Shown here piece after piece: positions 49,501 to 64,000 of a DNA stretch of 64,000 nt. Source of the stretch: Anseranas semipalmata. Its lineage: Eukaryota > Chordata > Aves > Anseriformes > Anseranatidae. The DNA lies in contig VXAA01003386.1 in NCBI GenBank assembly GCA_013399115.1, forward strand, positions 1,071,687 through 1,135,686, in the 5' to 3' direction. The position numbers and the translations under genes are program-made. The number at the start of each line of letters is the position of its first letter. Within the stretch, counting starts at the first letter, position 1. The notes under the pieces are model-generated. The model searched no databases and was not told the origin of the DNA. It worked only from the letters and a program-made list of their open reading frames with translations.

Positions 49501-52500
49501 TCTCTGCTATTCCCGGCTGCTCCCCAGCTGCACGAGGCAGAAACTGCGGCGAGAGGGGCAGCTACATCCGAAACCATCGGCGGGTGAACCACCCGACCTT
49601 GTCTGGAGCCTCCCAAATGCCTCGAGTGGGTGTTGCAGGACGGCAGCAGCTCCTCGCTGCCCAGCTGTGCTCTGCTCACCTGTCACGCCTTCCTCTTTGC
49701 AAGGAACCGGCACCCGCAGGTGCATCCCCTTCTGCACGCCGCTGCCACCCTCTTCACAGCTGAAGCAGCCATGCAGCTAGGAAACACTTCCTATTTCATA
49801 AACCTCCAACCACCACCCAGACGGGCTATAATTAGCACAAGAACTATAACTGAGTCCTAATGACTGTTCCTGGGTGGCTTTTTGTACGGCAGCAGCCCGG
49901 TGTTTGCGCAGCCCTGTCCGGTGTCCCTCGGGTCTCCTCCAATACAGCGCTGGGTGCTGGGTGCTCACGGCTCTGCTTCAAAGCAGCCAGTGGTTCCCCC
50001 GGGACCTGGCTCTCGCCAAGAATGGGTCCCCAGCATAGGGTACCAGGGTTGATACTGATTTTTAAGGATGCCTGGGGCATCCCGCAGTAGAAGCAGTGCC
50101 AGCAGCAGAGGGTATCTTTATTTGTGGTGAGCTTTCCTGCTGAAGGAATTTCTCCAATAGCTGCCACAGAGCAAATATTTATTCAACTTTATTTCTCTTG
50201 CCTTGCCTTACTCCTTCCCCTCTGCCTGCAGTTCTGTTTGCAGACTCCGCAGGTCACTGTTAAAATGGACTTGCTGGAGTTTAGGCTATCAATTAGATTA
50301 CAGTTCCGTGCAACCTTCGAGGCATGAGCCAGGACCATCAGGTATTTTCAGGTGGTAAGAGAGCTGTGCAGACAGCAATACCACGAACAGTCTGTCCCAG
50401 CAACAGCTTTAGGACAGAAGCCACCTCCAGTGCTTGTTGCTGTTGTCCATAACCGGAACTGGAAGGGGCAGAAGAAGTGGGAGCTGCTGCTCCAAGGTGG
50501 GCGCAGGGCTTGGCATTGGGGCGCGCTGCCCGCCCCAGGGCCCTTCTGGCTCCGTTTCCTCCTGCAAAAAGGGACCCAAAGGAGCTCTGTGGGAGATGCA
50601 CAGAGGACACGTCAGCTGGAGCCACTCAGTCGTGGGCTCCACTTGATGGGGACGGGCCCGCGGGGTGGTACCGAGCCCCCAGCCATGCTGCGGGGCCACC
50701 AGCTCCGGACTGGGGGACATTTTCTTCCTCGTGACCCATTCCCAGCCCCATCGGAGCATCCCCCACAGAAAACTTCTGTTCCAGCTTACCTGCCTACTGC
50801 TTTCATTTACAGTAATCACCACAATTACGGCCTGACTGACGTGGTCCAACACAGCAGTCGTGCAGACACTCCTGCGCGAGGAGATAATACTGAGGCAGTT
50901 ATTTTTAACCTGGTTTGACAATTCTCTCACTTCTCTCTCTTTGTTTTTCTTAACAACAATTTCTCCTACCCTTGAAAATCCAACACGCTTGTCAAGAGAG
51001 TGATTTTTTTTCCCCTCTTCAGGCTGGCTTTGTCGTGCTGCAGACCGGCTCGAAGCTGGCGATTTCTTGCTGTCAAAAGTAGCTTTTGGGTTTAGAGGAG
51101 CTTTTTTTCCAATCTGCCAGCTTACAGCCAGCTGGAGCAGCACAGAGGACACAGGGCTTTTTTACTGGGAAAGCTGCTGATTTCCTGTTAGCCTCCTGTG
51201 CACAAACTTCTTCCGCAGAGCCACAGATGGCAACAAAGTGGTGTTCAGCAAGCGCAGCTCTCAGTTTATTCCCTCTCTTCATTTCTTGCTCTTGGCAAAA
51301 GCAAAGATGAAATTAGATTTCAGCAGCTCTCCTGAGCTGGAAATAGTTGTTTAGTCCAGGTGGAGGAGGTGGGAAAATGTAATAATAAAGCACATGCGTG
51401 CTTTGCACACTGATCTAAGGACATACACGGATCAGCCATAAATGAAATACTTGATTAAAATCAGGGTGAGGATCTTGTATAACAAAAAAACCCAACCACC
51501 AAAAAAAACAAAAAAAACAAAATACAACTAAAGCTGCAGCATTGTGTTGACAAAAGACCAGGGCACAGAGCTCAGAAAAACAATGTGACCTCTGGCTCCA
51601 AGCAAAGAGCGCAGTCAGGCGACTGGAGACCAGCATGTGGCCAGTGGTTCAAGTCCTTTTATCTGTGAAGCTTAAAGAAACTGCTATAATAATCCCTTGT
51701 CTTCAGGTGTAGCCAGAGGCTGGGAGATACAGAGCGCTTTCAGAAGCCATTTTCTCCCCAGGACACACTGACTTTTCTGTGCTTTATTTCTCTCCTGGAG
51801 GCACCATCCAAAGCGTTGTCACCGTGTCGACTGCCGGATCTGCCCATGACTTCGTGTGCAACCTTTGGCCATAGATTTCTCTTCTCAGTGCTTTGGTCTT
51901 CCCACCAGTTCAACCAGAGGGGTTACCACACATCTACTGCTGAAGGGGTCCTGCTTGGCACTTTAAGATCTCCAGACAGAACGTGCTATCTAAACGTCCA
52001 GATGTGCTAAATAACTGCAAGCAAACAGAAATCCCCGAGAGTTGTTCATGGAAGAGAAAGAGCAGATGTGTGATAATGGAGCCATTGGAAACCTGCAGAA
52101 AAGTTTGGGAAGGGCAGCTGGAGAGGCAGGATAAATCATAGGGCAAGAGCAGTGGAAGAAGGAAGAGCCAGCTGAAAAAAGGGAGGACAAAAGAAGAAGT
52201 GGCATGAACAAAGATGGGAAAATAAACCTGCCGGGATAACCACTTATCTCTCCTTGCACTGACGATGCAGACAGATCTTGGAAGGCTGCCTGGCATGTCT
52301 TTTGTTGGAGCATGAAAGGAGAACCCATGTCACTTCCCCCACTTGATAAAACCTTGCCTCCATGGCAATACCTCATTACTTACTTGGAAATGTTGACAGC
52401 TATTTATTTGCATATGTTGTTCAAAAACTGTCCACCAAATTGATTTTAAACCACCCAACCAGCCACGTTCTGCAACTCTACCAACCGGCCACCGACCTGC

Positions 52501-54062
52501 TCGCGTGACCTGGCAGAACGCTCCCCTTCCCATTCCCTGTTTGCTTTAGACCATAAAACGTCCCCAAACAAGGGCTGCAACCAGGCATGTGTGCATCCGT
52601 GCCTAACAGGGACGTGATCTCTGCCTCTGAATTACTGCAATATAGATAATGAGCTGATTAGAGCTATGATTGTCCTGCTGCTCTTTCACATTGACTGAAT
52701 TCTTTCAGTTACTAGCAGTGATACGATCAGAATCATTTCAAAGTATGTCGCTCTTGGTGAATGCTTCATCAACAATCTCTTTTGTTTTGGAAAGTGTTAT
52801 AGATGGTTCGCACTTTTAGAAGAGATTTGGTAAGCTGGAGGGCTCATTCTGGCCAAATATATTAATTTTTTTCTCAAGGAAAGACATCTAAGAAGGCACT
52901 TTGTTTCATGAAAATTTGGCCTGGGGTTCTTTGTCTCCCACCACTCCCAATTCACAAATACTCAGGGAAAAGTTAGAAAGGGGGAGACAAAGAGAAGGAA
53001 TTTTCCTAACTGCTTTGGGGGAAAAAAAAAACTTAAAATTTTAAGCAACACAAGTGCCAAAGGCTTGCTTGTGAGACCCACCCCTGCATTCTTGAGACCA
53101 GGGTGGTTTGATTAGACTTCAGGTCCCTGACTGCAGGAACACTCTACCTCAGGATGGCAGTTCGAGGCCATGCCGCCACTGCAAGAAGGGATTGGTGAGA
53201 AACCTCGACTTATCCAGCAGCTAATCGCTGCCAGAAGGGGCAATTCCTCCCCTTGGCCACACGTTCCTGTGCATTGGCACCAATGTCACTGTCCCCCGTG
53301 GCTGCCCCTCCTCTGTGCTGCTGAGGTGACCTCGCCATGGGGTCACGCCGGCCCCAGAGGCGAAGGGGAGCAGGCAGCCTGCAGGGCACAGCACCTTGGT
53401 GGGAGCTCAGCTTCGCAGCAGCATCAACCCAAACCTATACGAAAGCCAAATTTCAAAAGTACGGGGGCAGCAGGTCGAAGCAGTAGGCATTGGGATCCCG
53501 GCTTGGAAAAGCCTCTGAGCATCACTTCCAGCTGCCACATGGCACTTCTGAACCATCAGCTGCCCTGCCACAGCTGGCAGAAGCGGCGGAGCCTTGGGTG
53601 GAGGTGGTGGGCGACTTTCCCACGGCAGCAGAGAGCGGTGCTGCCTGAGGCAGCGCAGCGCCTGCTTCGGAGCCTCTGCTCCATGCTCAAGACCACCCTG
53701 CATCTGCTTACGCCCCTACTGCTAAAAGTGGTCGCTTCGGGACTAATAGGAGTGCTAAGTATTTTAATTACTTAACTTGACAAACGGCTAGTGCTGTCGA
53801 GATCCTGCCCAGCTACTATTCCAGACTTTATCTTAATTAATTGCTATCACCAGTACAAACATCCTGGCTGGAACACTTCGATAAAAACCTCACAGTAGTT
53901 CCAACGGCATGTTTAAATAACTGACTACAGGCCAGAAATAAGCTCGAGAGATTCCCCCCCCCCAGCGTTTCACATCAATTCCGTGTCTTGCCCTGTCGGG
54001 GCTCTCCCCCGCCCTCCCGGAGCGCCCCGCGCCGAGCGGCCGGGACCAGGTCCCGCGGCCCC
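46532..54062 (-). other. Probable SLC17A9 intron 1
   Basis: If exon 1 lies in the CpG island near 54.2 kb, this is intron 1 (about 7.5 kb). It contains GC-richer patches at about 48.0-48.35 and 49.48-49.76 kb and an A-rich low-complexity stretch at 51482-51530. A 247-codon minus-strand open frame at 50409-51152 has no recognisable domain and is most likely chance. An alternative SLC17A9 first exon in this tract is possible, since human has alternative first exons, but none can be demonstrated. Confidence 0.5.
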
Positions 54063-54360
54063 NNNNNNNNNNNNNNNNNNNNNNNNNNNNNNNNNNNNNN
54101 NNNNNNNNNNNNNNNNNNNNNNNNNNNNNNNNNNNNNNNNNNNNNNNNNNNNNNNNNNNNNNNNNNNNNNNNNNNNNNNNNNNNNNNNNNNNNNNNNNNN
54201 NNNNNNNNNNNNNNNNNNNNNNNNNNNNNNNNNNNNNNNNNNNNNNNNNNNNNNNNNNNNNNNNNNNNNNNNNNNNNNNNNNNNNNNNNNNNNNNNNNNN
54301 NNNNNNNNNNNNNNNNNNNNNNNNNNNNNNNNNNNNNNNNNNNNNNNNNNNNNNNNNNNN
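54063..54360. other. Assembly gap, 298 N
   Basis: A run of undetermined bases inside the CpG island. Any open frame drawn through it is meaningless. A further single N is at 54616. Confidence 0.99.
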
Positions 54361-54367
54361 GCGGGGT

Positions 54368-54406
54368 CCCGGTCCCGGCCCCGGCCCCAGCTCCGGCCCC
54401 GGTCCC
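54368..54406 (-). other. Potential G-quadruplex at the gap edge
   Basis: Six C runs of three or four on the plus strand (G runs on the minus strand), at 54368, 54374, 54379, 54385, 54397 and 54404. The first four are separated by only two or three bases, meeting the usual four-tract quadruplex pattern. This may explain why the neighbouring sequence is missing. Confidence 0.55.
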
Positions 54407-54497
54407 GCCGCGGGGCAGCCTCGAACCCGCTGTCCCCGGGGAAGGTGAGCGGCAGCGAGCGGGGCCCCGTGTTCTCCATCTCTCACCCCCAAACATG

Positions 54498-54523
54498 TTT
54501 TTTTTTTTTTTTTTTTTCCCCTT

Positions 54524-54579
<56 letters not shown>
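54498..54579. repeat. Two long T runs beside the CpG island
   Basis: A T run of 20 (54498-54517), a short C/T break, then a T run of 54 (54526-54579). It is the longest homopolymer in the window and sits between the gap and an isolated N at 54616. Its length may be partly a sequencing or assembly artefact. Confidence 0.9.
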
Positions 54580-54616
54580 CTTCCTCTGAAGAACAGCGAG
54601 TGATTTTAAATGACTN

Positions 54617-57599
54617 TCCTCCTCCGGTAAATGATTACACCCCCACCGGCAACATCGCGGGGGTTTAGCAGAGGTTTAACTAAAATGATCTTGCTTTTGT
54701 ATGCCTGTCCTGTCCCTCCAACACCCAAAAAGTGCAATGCTACTCGTACCATTGGTGAGACAGGCCCTGCTCCTCCACCTTTCATAGATTTGCCAGCAGA
54801 AACATCTCTCTCTCTGCTTTTTAAGGATTAGAAGTGAATACAATATTCCCACCCGAAGAATTTAGGGAGAAAATGAACAGGAATCAGTATTGTTGCAGTG
54901 ATTTAACTGTTGGATAGAGCTGTTGCCTTCCTTTAAGTGTCAGAGAGATATAATCAGACTCCTTTATGGAAATAGATTATTAAAATAATGGTTATCCCAG
55001 TCCAAAACAAGAGGACTCATGAGTCACTTCAGGAATATGAATGAGCAGGTGGAGGAGCTTTGTTAAGACATTGTACAGGTGATTGTGTGGCTAACAGCAG
55101 CTTGGATGCAGGCATGGCAAAACTTTAGGTCAGCAAAGGATGGAGAAGGAGCTCCCACACAGCCTTCCCAAGGGCATCTATGGCACTCGGGAAAGGTACT
55201 GAAGCTTCTGGGCTACACTAAAAAGTACATGGCGCAGGTGCATGGCAGGCATCTCCCATTTACAGCCAGGAAAACCAGCAGCCTGTAAATGCTCAATAAA
55301 ATTAAGACTTCAGGAGAATACTGTTTAGCTAACTCATTCATTCTTCTCTAAACAGGAATACTTTTCAAGACCCTGAAGAGCAGTTAGCTTAAATCAAGAG
55401 GGGTAACAGTATTATTGAACTAAACCTTAGAGAATGAAGTACCAAAAGGTTCTTTGCATACTATAGAGACAACTCCAGAACAAGGAGGCCCCCAGGGCTG
55501 ACAAAAGCAAAAATCATAAAATCATATTATGTTCTTTGCCTCAGCATTTCTTCCTCAGAGGAAAGAGGTCACCCCAGAAAGGCCTATGGCATAGCCACAT
55601 AACAGTTGCACAGGCCTTCTACCCATAGAGAAAGCAAACAATGCTGACGAGCTTTGGTGTGAGTGGAAACTGAGGGGAGCTGTGCAGAGTAACCACAGGG
55701 TTTAGCCTTCCTCAGGTTGTAGGCTTTCCGTCAATTATTTGGACAGGAAATTGGAAACTATGCAAAGAAGGTATTTTTATTCATTCTGCTACTGTGTCTG
55801 TTTCCAGAAGAGGGAGCCAAGTCATGGAAAAATGCAGCCAAAAATCAAAACCATTCTTCAATCTGTTATAAGGGGTGTATGTATAGTTGTTTTTTTTTTA
55901 AATAGTGTATATGTTTGGTGTTAAATTAATCCTAGGCAAGAGGGGAGATGAATGCTGATATAAGTACAGAATTGAAATGTAGGTAATAAGCTCAAGAAAG
56001 AACATAAAAGCCAAGATCTTGGGCACAGTCTAGTAATCACAGATAGAGAAAATTTACTCATACCCATGTTTGAGTTACTATGTTAAGTATCATTTCTGTA
56101 GGATGCACGCATATCCAACACGGACACTGCAACATTGGCTACTTATTAACTTACTAAAATTATAACTGAATTTGGAAACTGAGTATGTCACACAAAGTTT
56201 TCTGTATTTGTACTCTTCCAGTTCCTCCCTTCTCAACATCACCTCTTCAATCAAAAGGTTCTTTGACTAATTTGCTTCTAATGTAAAGAGCTAATTTTAC
56301 TTTCAAAAATAGCTGCAGTTAACGTAACATCCACCACATGCACATGCATGTTTAAAAAATAAAAACACAGATATTGCTCCTTTCAATGCTTCGTAACTTT
56401 CTGGAAGCAAACTTCCCATCAGGCTGATTAAAAGGCAAATGGAAACAATTCAGAAGGCAGGTGCTGACTTCAGAAGAAAATCTTACTCAAGAAAACAATT
56501 TCCTCTAGTTTTTCCTGTGTTCAGCTTTATCTGTCCAAAGATTAAATCAAACAAAAGATTATTGGGTTAATATTTGAGCAGACATTTACTATGTCTGAAC
56601 TTTATCCACACAATGGCTGCATTATTTGAATATTTTATGAGTTTGAGCACAAACTATGACTCAGTTCTGTATTTTTGAGGGGATGTGAGAAGAGAAATAG
56701 GCTCACACATTCCATAAAAGACACCTGTTGTTTCTTGAAGGAGCAGTCCAATTGCAGCTTGAAAGGGCCCTGCTAACTATGAGCAGTTTCAACACAACTT
56801 GTTCCCAATCTGAAGAAAAATATAGGTGGTTTCTAGTGCCAAACAAAGGAAACTTGCAAAATTGCTGCAGGCAGCAATAAGCTGAAAAATAAGCAAATGA
56901 TCAGGGAAGTTCACGAAAGGGATACTGTTTTTAAATGAACAGCAACTCCCATGCAGAAACACATCCATGCGGGTATAAGGTAGAAGAATATTTTTGGAAT
57001 CCCAGCTTAACATGCGGAGCACAATAAAGCAAGCACAGGGTTTTCTGGTTCTGAAGTGCCTGAAGGTACCAGCGCGCAGCTCACCAGTACTTTGGCCAAT
57101 CTTGTCCTTGATTTCATCATATGAAGGAAGGAGGGGAGATGAAAATAATAGATTCTAGCACTAAGACATTGATCAAGAAATACAAATCCTTTTGAGGGTC
57201 CTGTTCGTAAGGTTTGCTTTTTCTCTGTACAGCTGAGCAAGTAACGTGAACTACCCAACAAGCAGGGTTGGGGACAGCTTTGCTCATGAACTCTACTGGG
57301 CCCTTGTCATTAACAACTTTATGGCAGAAACTAATACTGACCAGTCATGTTACTTCTAGATGGAAGAGAGATCCACAGTGCAGGTCAGAACCCATCACAA
57401 CTTGCTGTATTGTAAAGGCAGATTTAGGGCAAAATATGACTCCTTATCTTTTTATATTCAGATAAGTATGTGAAGGATGCTTTCAGTTGCTGATGACAAC
57501 AGGAGGCCTGGCAACCCATGAAGATAAGACACACAGGGATCACACTCCAACTCAATTTAATAAGCTTCATAATGAACTTGGACAGAAAATGGTTTGAAA
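54617..57599. other. Intergenic DNA upstream of SLC17A9, no gene recognised
   Basis: AT-rich DNA lies between the SLC17A9 CpG island and the probable GID8 3' UTR. Open frames on both strands are short (below about 85 codons), lack family resemblance and lack splice context. No transposable element or RNA gene was recognised. A promoter-proximal enhancer for SLC17A9 could lie here, but I see no specific evidence for one. Confidence 0.5.
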
Positions 57600-60500
57600 T
57601 AAGTTGAGCAACACTCATCTATTAGTCAAGGATTTTTTTTTTTAAGTAGTGCTTTTAAGCTTATATTCAAGCATTACAAAGCATAAATTTTACAAATTAA
57701 AAACAATGAAACCATCTTAGAATAATGTAATGGCTTCCCCTATATGTACAAGGAGTGGAAAGGAGACAGAATTATTTCCAGGTAATTTCACACATTTTTA
57801 ATGCTACATAAGTGCTCTCCACATTCATTTCAATTTTTCTTTTAATGGGGGTGGAAGGAGCAAAAAGTGTTTCAATAAAATCACCTTAAGAGTGAGAGAG
57901 GTACTTCACCTGGTTTCAAGCTCTGTATGTTTGCCTCTTCAAAAGTCTTGAGAGGAAATGCTTTACTTAAAATTCTGCTGTTAGTTTCTGCGCAGCAGCC
58001 TCTGGTTTTCCAGCTATATAAAATTAAACGGTTCAGTAAGTATTTCTCAGAAAGTACTGCCAGTACTTCATCTTCATGGAAACCCATTATCCCCTACCCT
58101 TTACAAATCACTCCATTGTACAACAGAAGCAACCAGAGTTTAGCTTAGATTTGACAGGCAGAAAAGAAACATGGTAACAGCCAAGAGACAGTCATTAGGG
58201 AGGTGATAGGTTTTGGAGAAGGAGTGAGATTTGTAGCCTAATCAAAACACACTTGATATAAAGTCTTTTTGCAGAGGCATATAAGACAAAATATTTTACA
58301 ACCCAACTTCTTTATGTCCATAGCATTAATGAAAAAAATCTTACTTGCCTGCAGCAAAGGAAAGGCCGGAGGAAGAATGAGCATACTGTGCCACATTTAA
58401 TTACCAGATTTGTTTGCCACCATTAAGTTTGGAACAAATCTTCATACAAGTTATTCTCATATTGTTCTAAATTAAGTGAAACAAAATATGTATTTTTACA
58501 CTAAAGCAAACTGATCAAAGTGGCATTTAATAGTATTTGTTAAAGTGGTTATCTAACAAAAATGGGTTAACAAAATCCCATTCATTAGTAGTCACCAAAT
58601 AAGACATTTCTCATGCATATGACAAAAGTTCATTCGTGTACTGACAGAGGTCTGTTTACTGTGTACAATATTTCCATAAATTATAATGTTTCACAGCCCC
58701 TACCATTCAAGAATATTTCAAACAGATTATATATTATATTTGTATATGCAAACTATTTTATATACACTAATATAAAGATCCTTAGAAGTACCATTATGAC
58801 TACCTTTATGCTTTCTCTAAAATGCATAGCTTTCGAATATTTTCTTGCAGTTACCAAAAACTTTACAGATTAAAGCTGCTTATCAATGTGGCATGTTCAT
58901 AAAAACAAAGTGAAATAGTTCTATACTAAGTTTATATTAAACCCCTTAAAAAACATGTTTATTTTTTAATGGAAAAAAAACAAGCTAGTGAAAATTCAAG
59001 TAATCTATGCTGAATCTCTGCCCAAATACAATATGAAATTAATGTAGCGTTCTAGAAATACAGTGAACTTCTCAACCAGGACTGTAATACTGCATTTCTC
59101 ATGGAGAAAAATGCTAGTCATGCCACAAAAACGCACCACTTTCCACTTCATCCGGGAGAAGCTGTAGATGAGATTTAGTACACAAGTGTCAGAATGGAGG
59201 AAAAGCTGATCAGTTACGTATGAAGAAATTAGAGCTATTCCAGTTTTGTTTCTGCAGTTTGTTATTAAACAAAGTTACATTAACCATACAGTTTCTCACA
59301 AACTAAAAGTTATACATGGTTTTCAGACATCAACCAACTGGAAAAAGAAAAAAAGGAAAAAAAAAAAAAAAAGAAAGAGAGAGAACACAACTGTTAAAAT
59401 TTTGGTGTTAGAATAACCAGTCTGGGTGAAGGAAAGCCAGACCGCTGTTGTAGTTGGGGGGCAACTGATAGCTTGTTTGTTATGTATAAACTTCAAGACC
59501 TCCATGCCACAAATGCCTTAAAAGTGCAGAACGAAACTATCAGTAATAAATGGGAACAAATCATTTTGTTATATCCATCATCTAGCTTATCCTTGGTGCT
59601 CTGCATCTCTAATAGCTGCTTAACAAACAATGGTTTCCCCCCACAAAATATAGCTACACAAGTAAACAGTGTTCACAGTAATGCAATCAGTAACAGGTTT
59701 TGTTAGTTTCCATAAGTCAGGTGTATTTGCAAAGCTTTATACAGTTTAATGCATAAGTATTCCAGTAAAATTAAGTGAAAACTAGGTTTCTTTCTACAGG
59801 GTAATATCTACCATACTAGACTAGATTATGTACAGTATGGGACTGGTATGACAACTGCCAGTGTATCGTGATGTTAAGCTATTTCACCCATCAGATCGGT
59901 CTTTGTTCAGCAAATCTTTAATAACTTGATATACCGACCTAAAAATCTAGAGATCGATTTGGCAAGATTAGTGCTTACTACCACTGGATATGTACCAGTG
60001 AACAGTGCTGCAAAATTAAGTTGACCTGAACATCCCATACCCAGAAGATTATAATTTGTTGACTTGAAAGTCTGGACTTCACATGTAAAACATTAAAACT
60101 ATAATCCTAACTGGAGTGAGGACAGTCAGTAAACAAAGTAATACAGGTGAAGATGAACTGCATCTGTTCCGAAAGGTAAGGAAAAATTGAGAAAATGGAA
60201 ACTTCGGTCTTTAAAGACAGCCCTGCTCTGCTCAAGGCATAAAAATAGCCCAAGTAGCTCTAAAACTACGATTCTTATTCAGCAAGCATAAAGGCAGATC
60301 CTGCACAAGATGATGCATCAGAGGCTTCAATGAGCATCTCTTCCCCCCACTTCATTTCCTAACACAAGTACATCTTTCAGCTTACAAAAATCCAGTGGCT
60401 GTCAAAGCTTCAGTAGCCCGCTGGAATCACTGCAGTGTCTACAGCTGCAAATTTAATATAGTGGGGAAAAGGTCCCTGTTAAGAAAAACTCTCAAATGCC

Positions 60501-61185
60501 TCTGTGGGCCATTTTGGTCATTCGTAAAAATTAAGAAAGAACTTATTTCCAACAATACTCCTCGTGAAAAAGATGGGTCACTGATCCATTATGAACATAG
60601 CTCTCACCATATAAAGCACCAAAAATTCAGAAACAAGGAAAAAAAAGTCCTTAAATTAAGATTTACAAGTTTGTACACTATTTCCTAGGCAAAAGGTTGA
60701 CCTTACTGCAAAGTTTATAGATGAAAACTTGACCAGTTACTTTTAAGGGGAATGTATATCTGGCTATAACTTAAAGGTAGAAAATATTCACTGTTCTATA
60801 TACACATTTCAAACAGGATACAGTTAAACTTAACTGAATAGTTGCCAATATAACTCCATATTAATTCACTGGCCACTAAACTAGGCATCAGTAGCCAATT
60901 AGAAAGCTTGAGTTCTGTACTTTTAAAAATGCTATTTTTCCTGTCTTGTTTAATTGTTTTTTAAAAATGTATTATAGTGCATAGCCTAAGTCAGACTTTC
61001 AGAGATACAGCGCCTTTCAATGCAGTTTTTGCAGCATTTAAAAGGGACTTTTCTCCCTTCAAATTAGATGTTCATTGAAAAATCTGAATTGAGCGCTGTA
61101 CTGTAGTAAAAATATTTCAGTCACAGACTGATATAAATGTATACTGTGCAGTACTATGATTGCTTGATGTCCATCTGCACACATT
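57600..61185 (-). other. GID8: Probable GID8 3' UTR and GID8-SLC17A9 intergenic tract
   Basis: This AT-rich stretch holds no credible coding exon on either strand. It probably contains the GID8 3' UTR, but its end cannot be fixed. On the minus strand an ATTAAA hexamer lies about 230 bases past the stop (60954-60949). The first exact AATAAA I see is about 2.2 kb past it (58963-58958). An A run at 59357-59372 (U-rich in the transcript) lies inside. The left boundary given here is arbitrary. Confidence 0.4.
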
Positions 61186-63924
<2,739 letters not shown>

Positions 63925-64000
63925 CTATAAAGAAAGAAAAGTATTTCATTTCACACAATTCAATTAAAAGCAAGTTTAATGCATATAAGCTCTGTGTTAC

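Larger units (their letters stand above)
53965..54480. promoter_or_regulatory. CpG island interrupted by an assembly gap, probable SLC17A9 promoter/exon 1
   Basis: Both edges of the gap are very GC-rich with frequent CpG, in contrast to the AT-rich DNA to the right. The island lies about 7.5 kb upstream of SLC17A9 exon 2 and is the only strong island between the two genes. On the minus strand an ATG at 54479 with a good context (purine at -3, G at +4) opens a frame beginning MENTGPRSL that runs into the gap; it is a candidate start but unproven. No minus-strand donor of good quality is visible left of the gap, so the donor is probably inside the Ns. Confidence 0.6.

Noticed and set aside
50409..51152. 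247-codon minus-strand open frame in the probable SLC17A9 intron 1
   Set aside because: There is no recognisable domain, the composition is patchy (Lys/Arg-rich, then Pro/Leu-rich), and it is not linked by phase to exon 2. A chance frame is more likely.
53890..54668. Frames of 169-226 codons crossing the N gap
   Set aside because: Nearly 100 of the codons in each are undetermined bases, and the remainder is GC-rich flank or poly-T reading as phenylalanine.

Overview
This window is animal nuclear DNA. It carries spliced genes with short GT-AG-bounded exons, long gene-free tracts, CpG islands and homopolymer or microsatellite runs. Two protein-coding genes are recognisable, both on the minus strand. 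The proteins look amniote. The compact introns (about 90 bp to 2 kb), and the fact that I see no recognisable LINE, SINE or LTR copy in 64 kb, fit a bird best. A non-avian reptile cannot be excluded by eye.

Right end (about 57-64 kb): GID8 (TWA1), a LisH-CTLH-CRA subunit of the CTLH/GID E3 ubiquitin ligase. All four coding exons are present and give a complete 228-residue protein. Its non-coding first exon and promoter lie beyond base 64000. A long AT-rich tract below its stop is probably 3' UTR.

Centre (about 37-54.5 kb): SLC17A9 (VNUT), the vesicular nucleotide transporter. Twelve consecutive coding exons (numbered 2-13) run from 46531 down to the stop at 37005, with all splice phases agreeing, and give 416 residues. 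About 20 N-terminal residues are missing. The likely place for exon 1 and the promoter is a CpG island at about 53.97-54.48 kb, which holds a 298-base assembly gap (54063-54360). GID8 and SLC17A9 are therefore arranged head-to-tail, as I recall them in human 20q13.33. Nothing suggests a functional link: one is a cytosolic/nuclear ubiquitin-ligase subunit, the other loads ATP into secretory vesicles.

Left part (1 to about 36.9 kb): no protein-coding exon that I can support. It contains two orphan CpG islands (about 26.8-27.07 kb and 36.13-36.44 kb), several AT-rich blocks dense in homeodomain-type motifs that look like conserved non-coding elements, an E-box-rich minisatellite at 34 kb, and a series of striking perfect inverted repeats. 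By human gene order the next gene to the left would be BHLHE23, so this tract may be its regulatory desert; that is inference.

I found no sign of an undescribed multi-gene system. The most interesting signals are non-coding: a 13-bp-arm homeodomain palindrome beside an orphan CpG island at 27.1 kb, an orphan CpG island just past SLC17A9, a perfect CRE inside an SLC17A9 intron, a plus-strand splice donor in the SLC17A9 island, and the cluster of long perfect hairpins.
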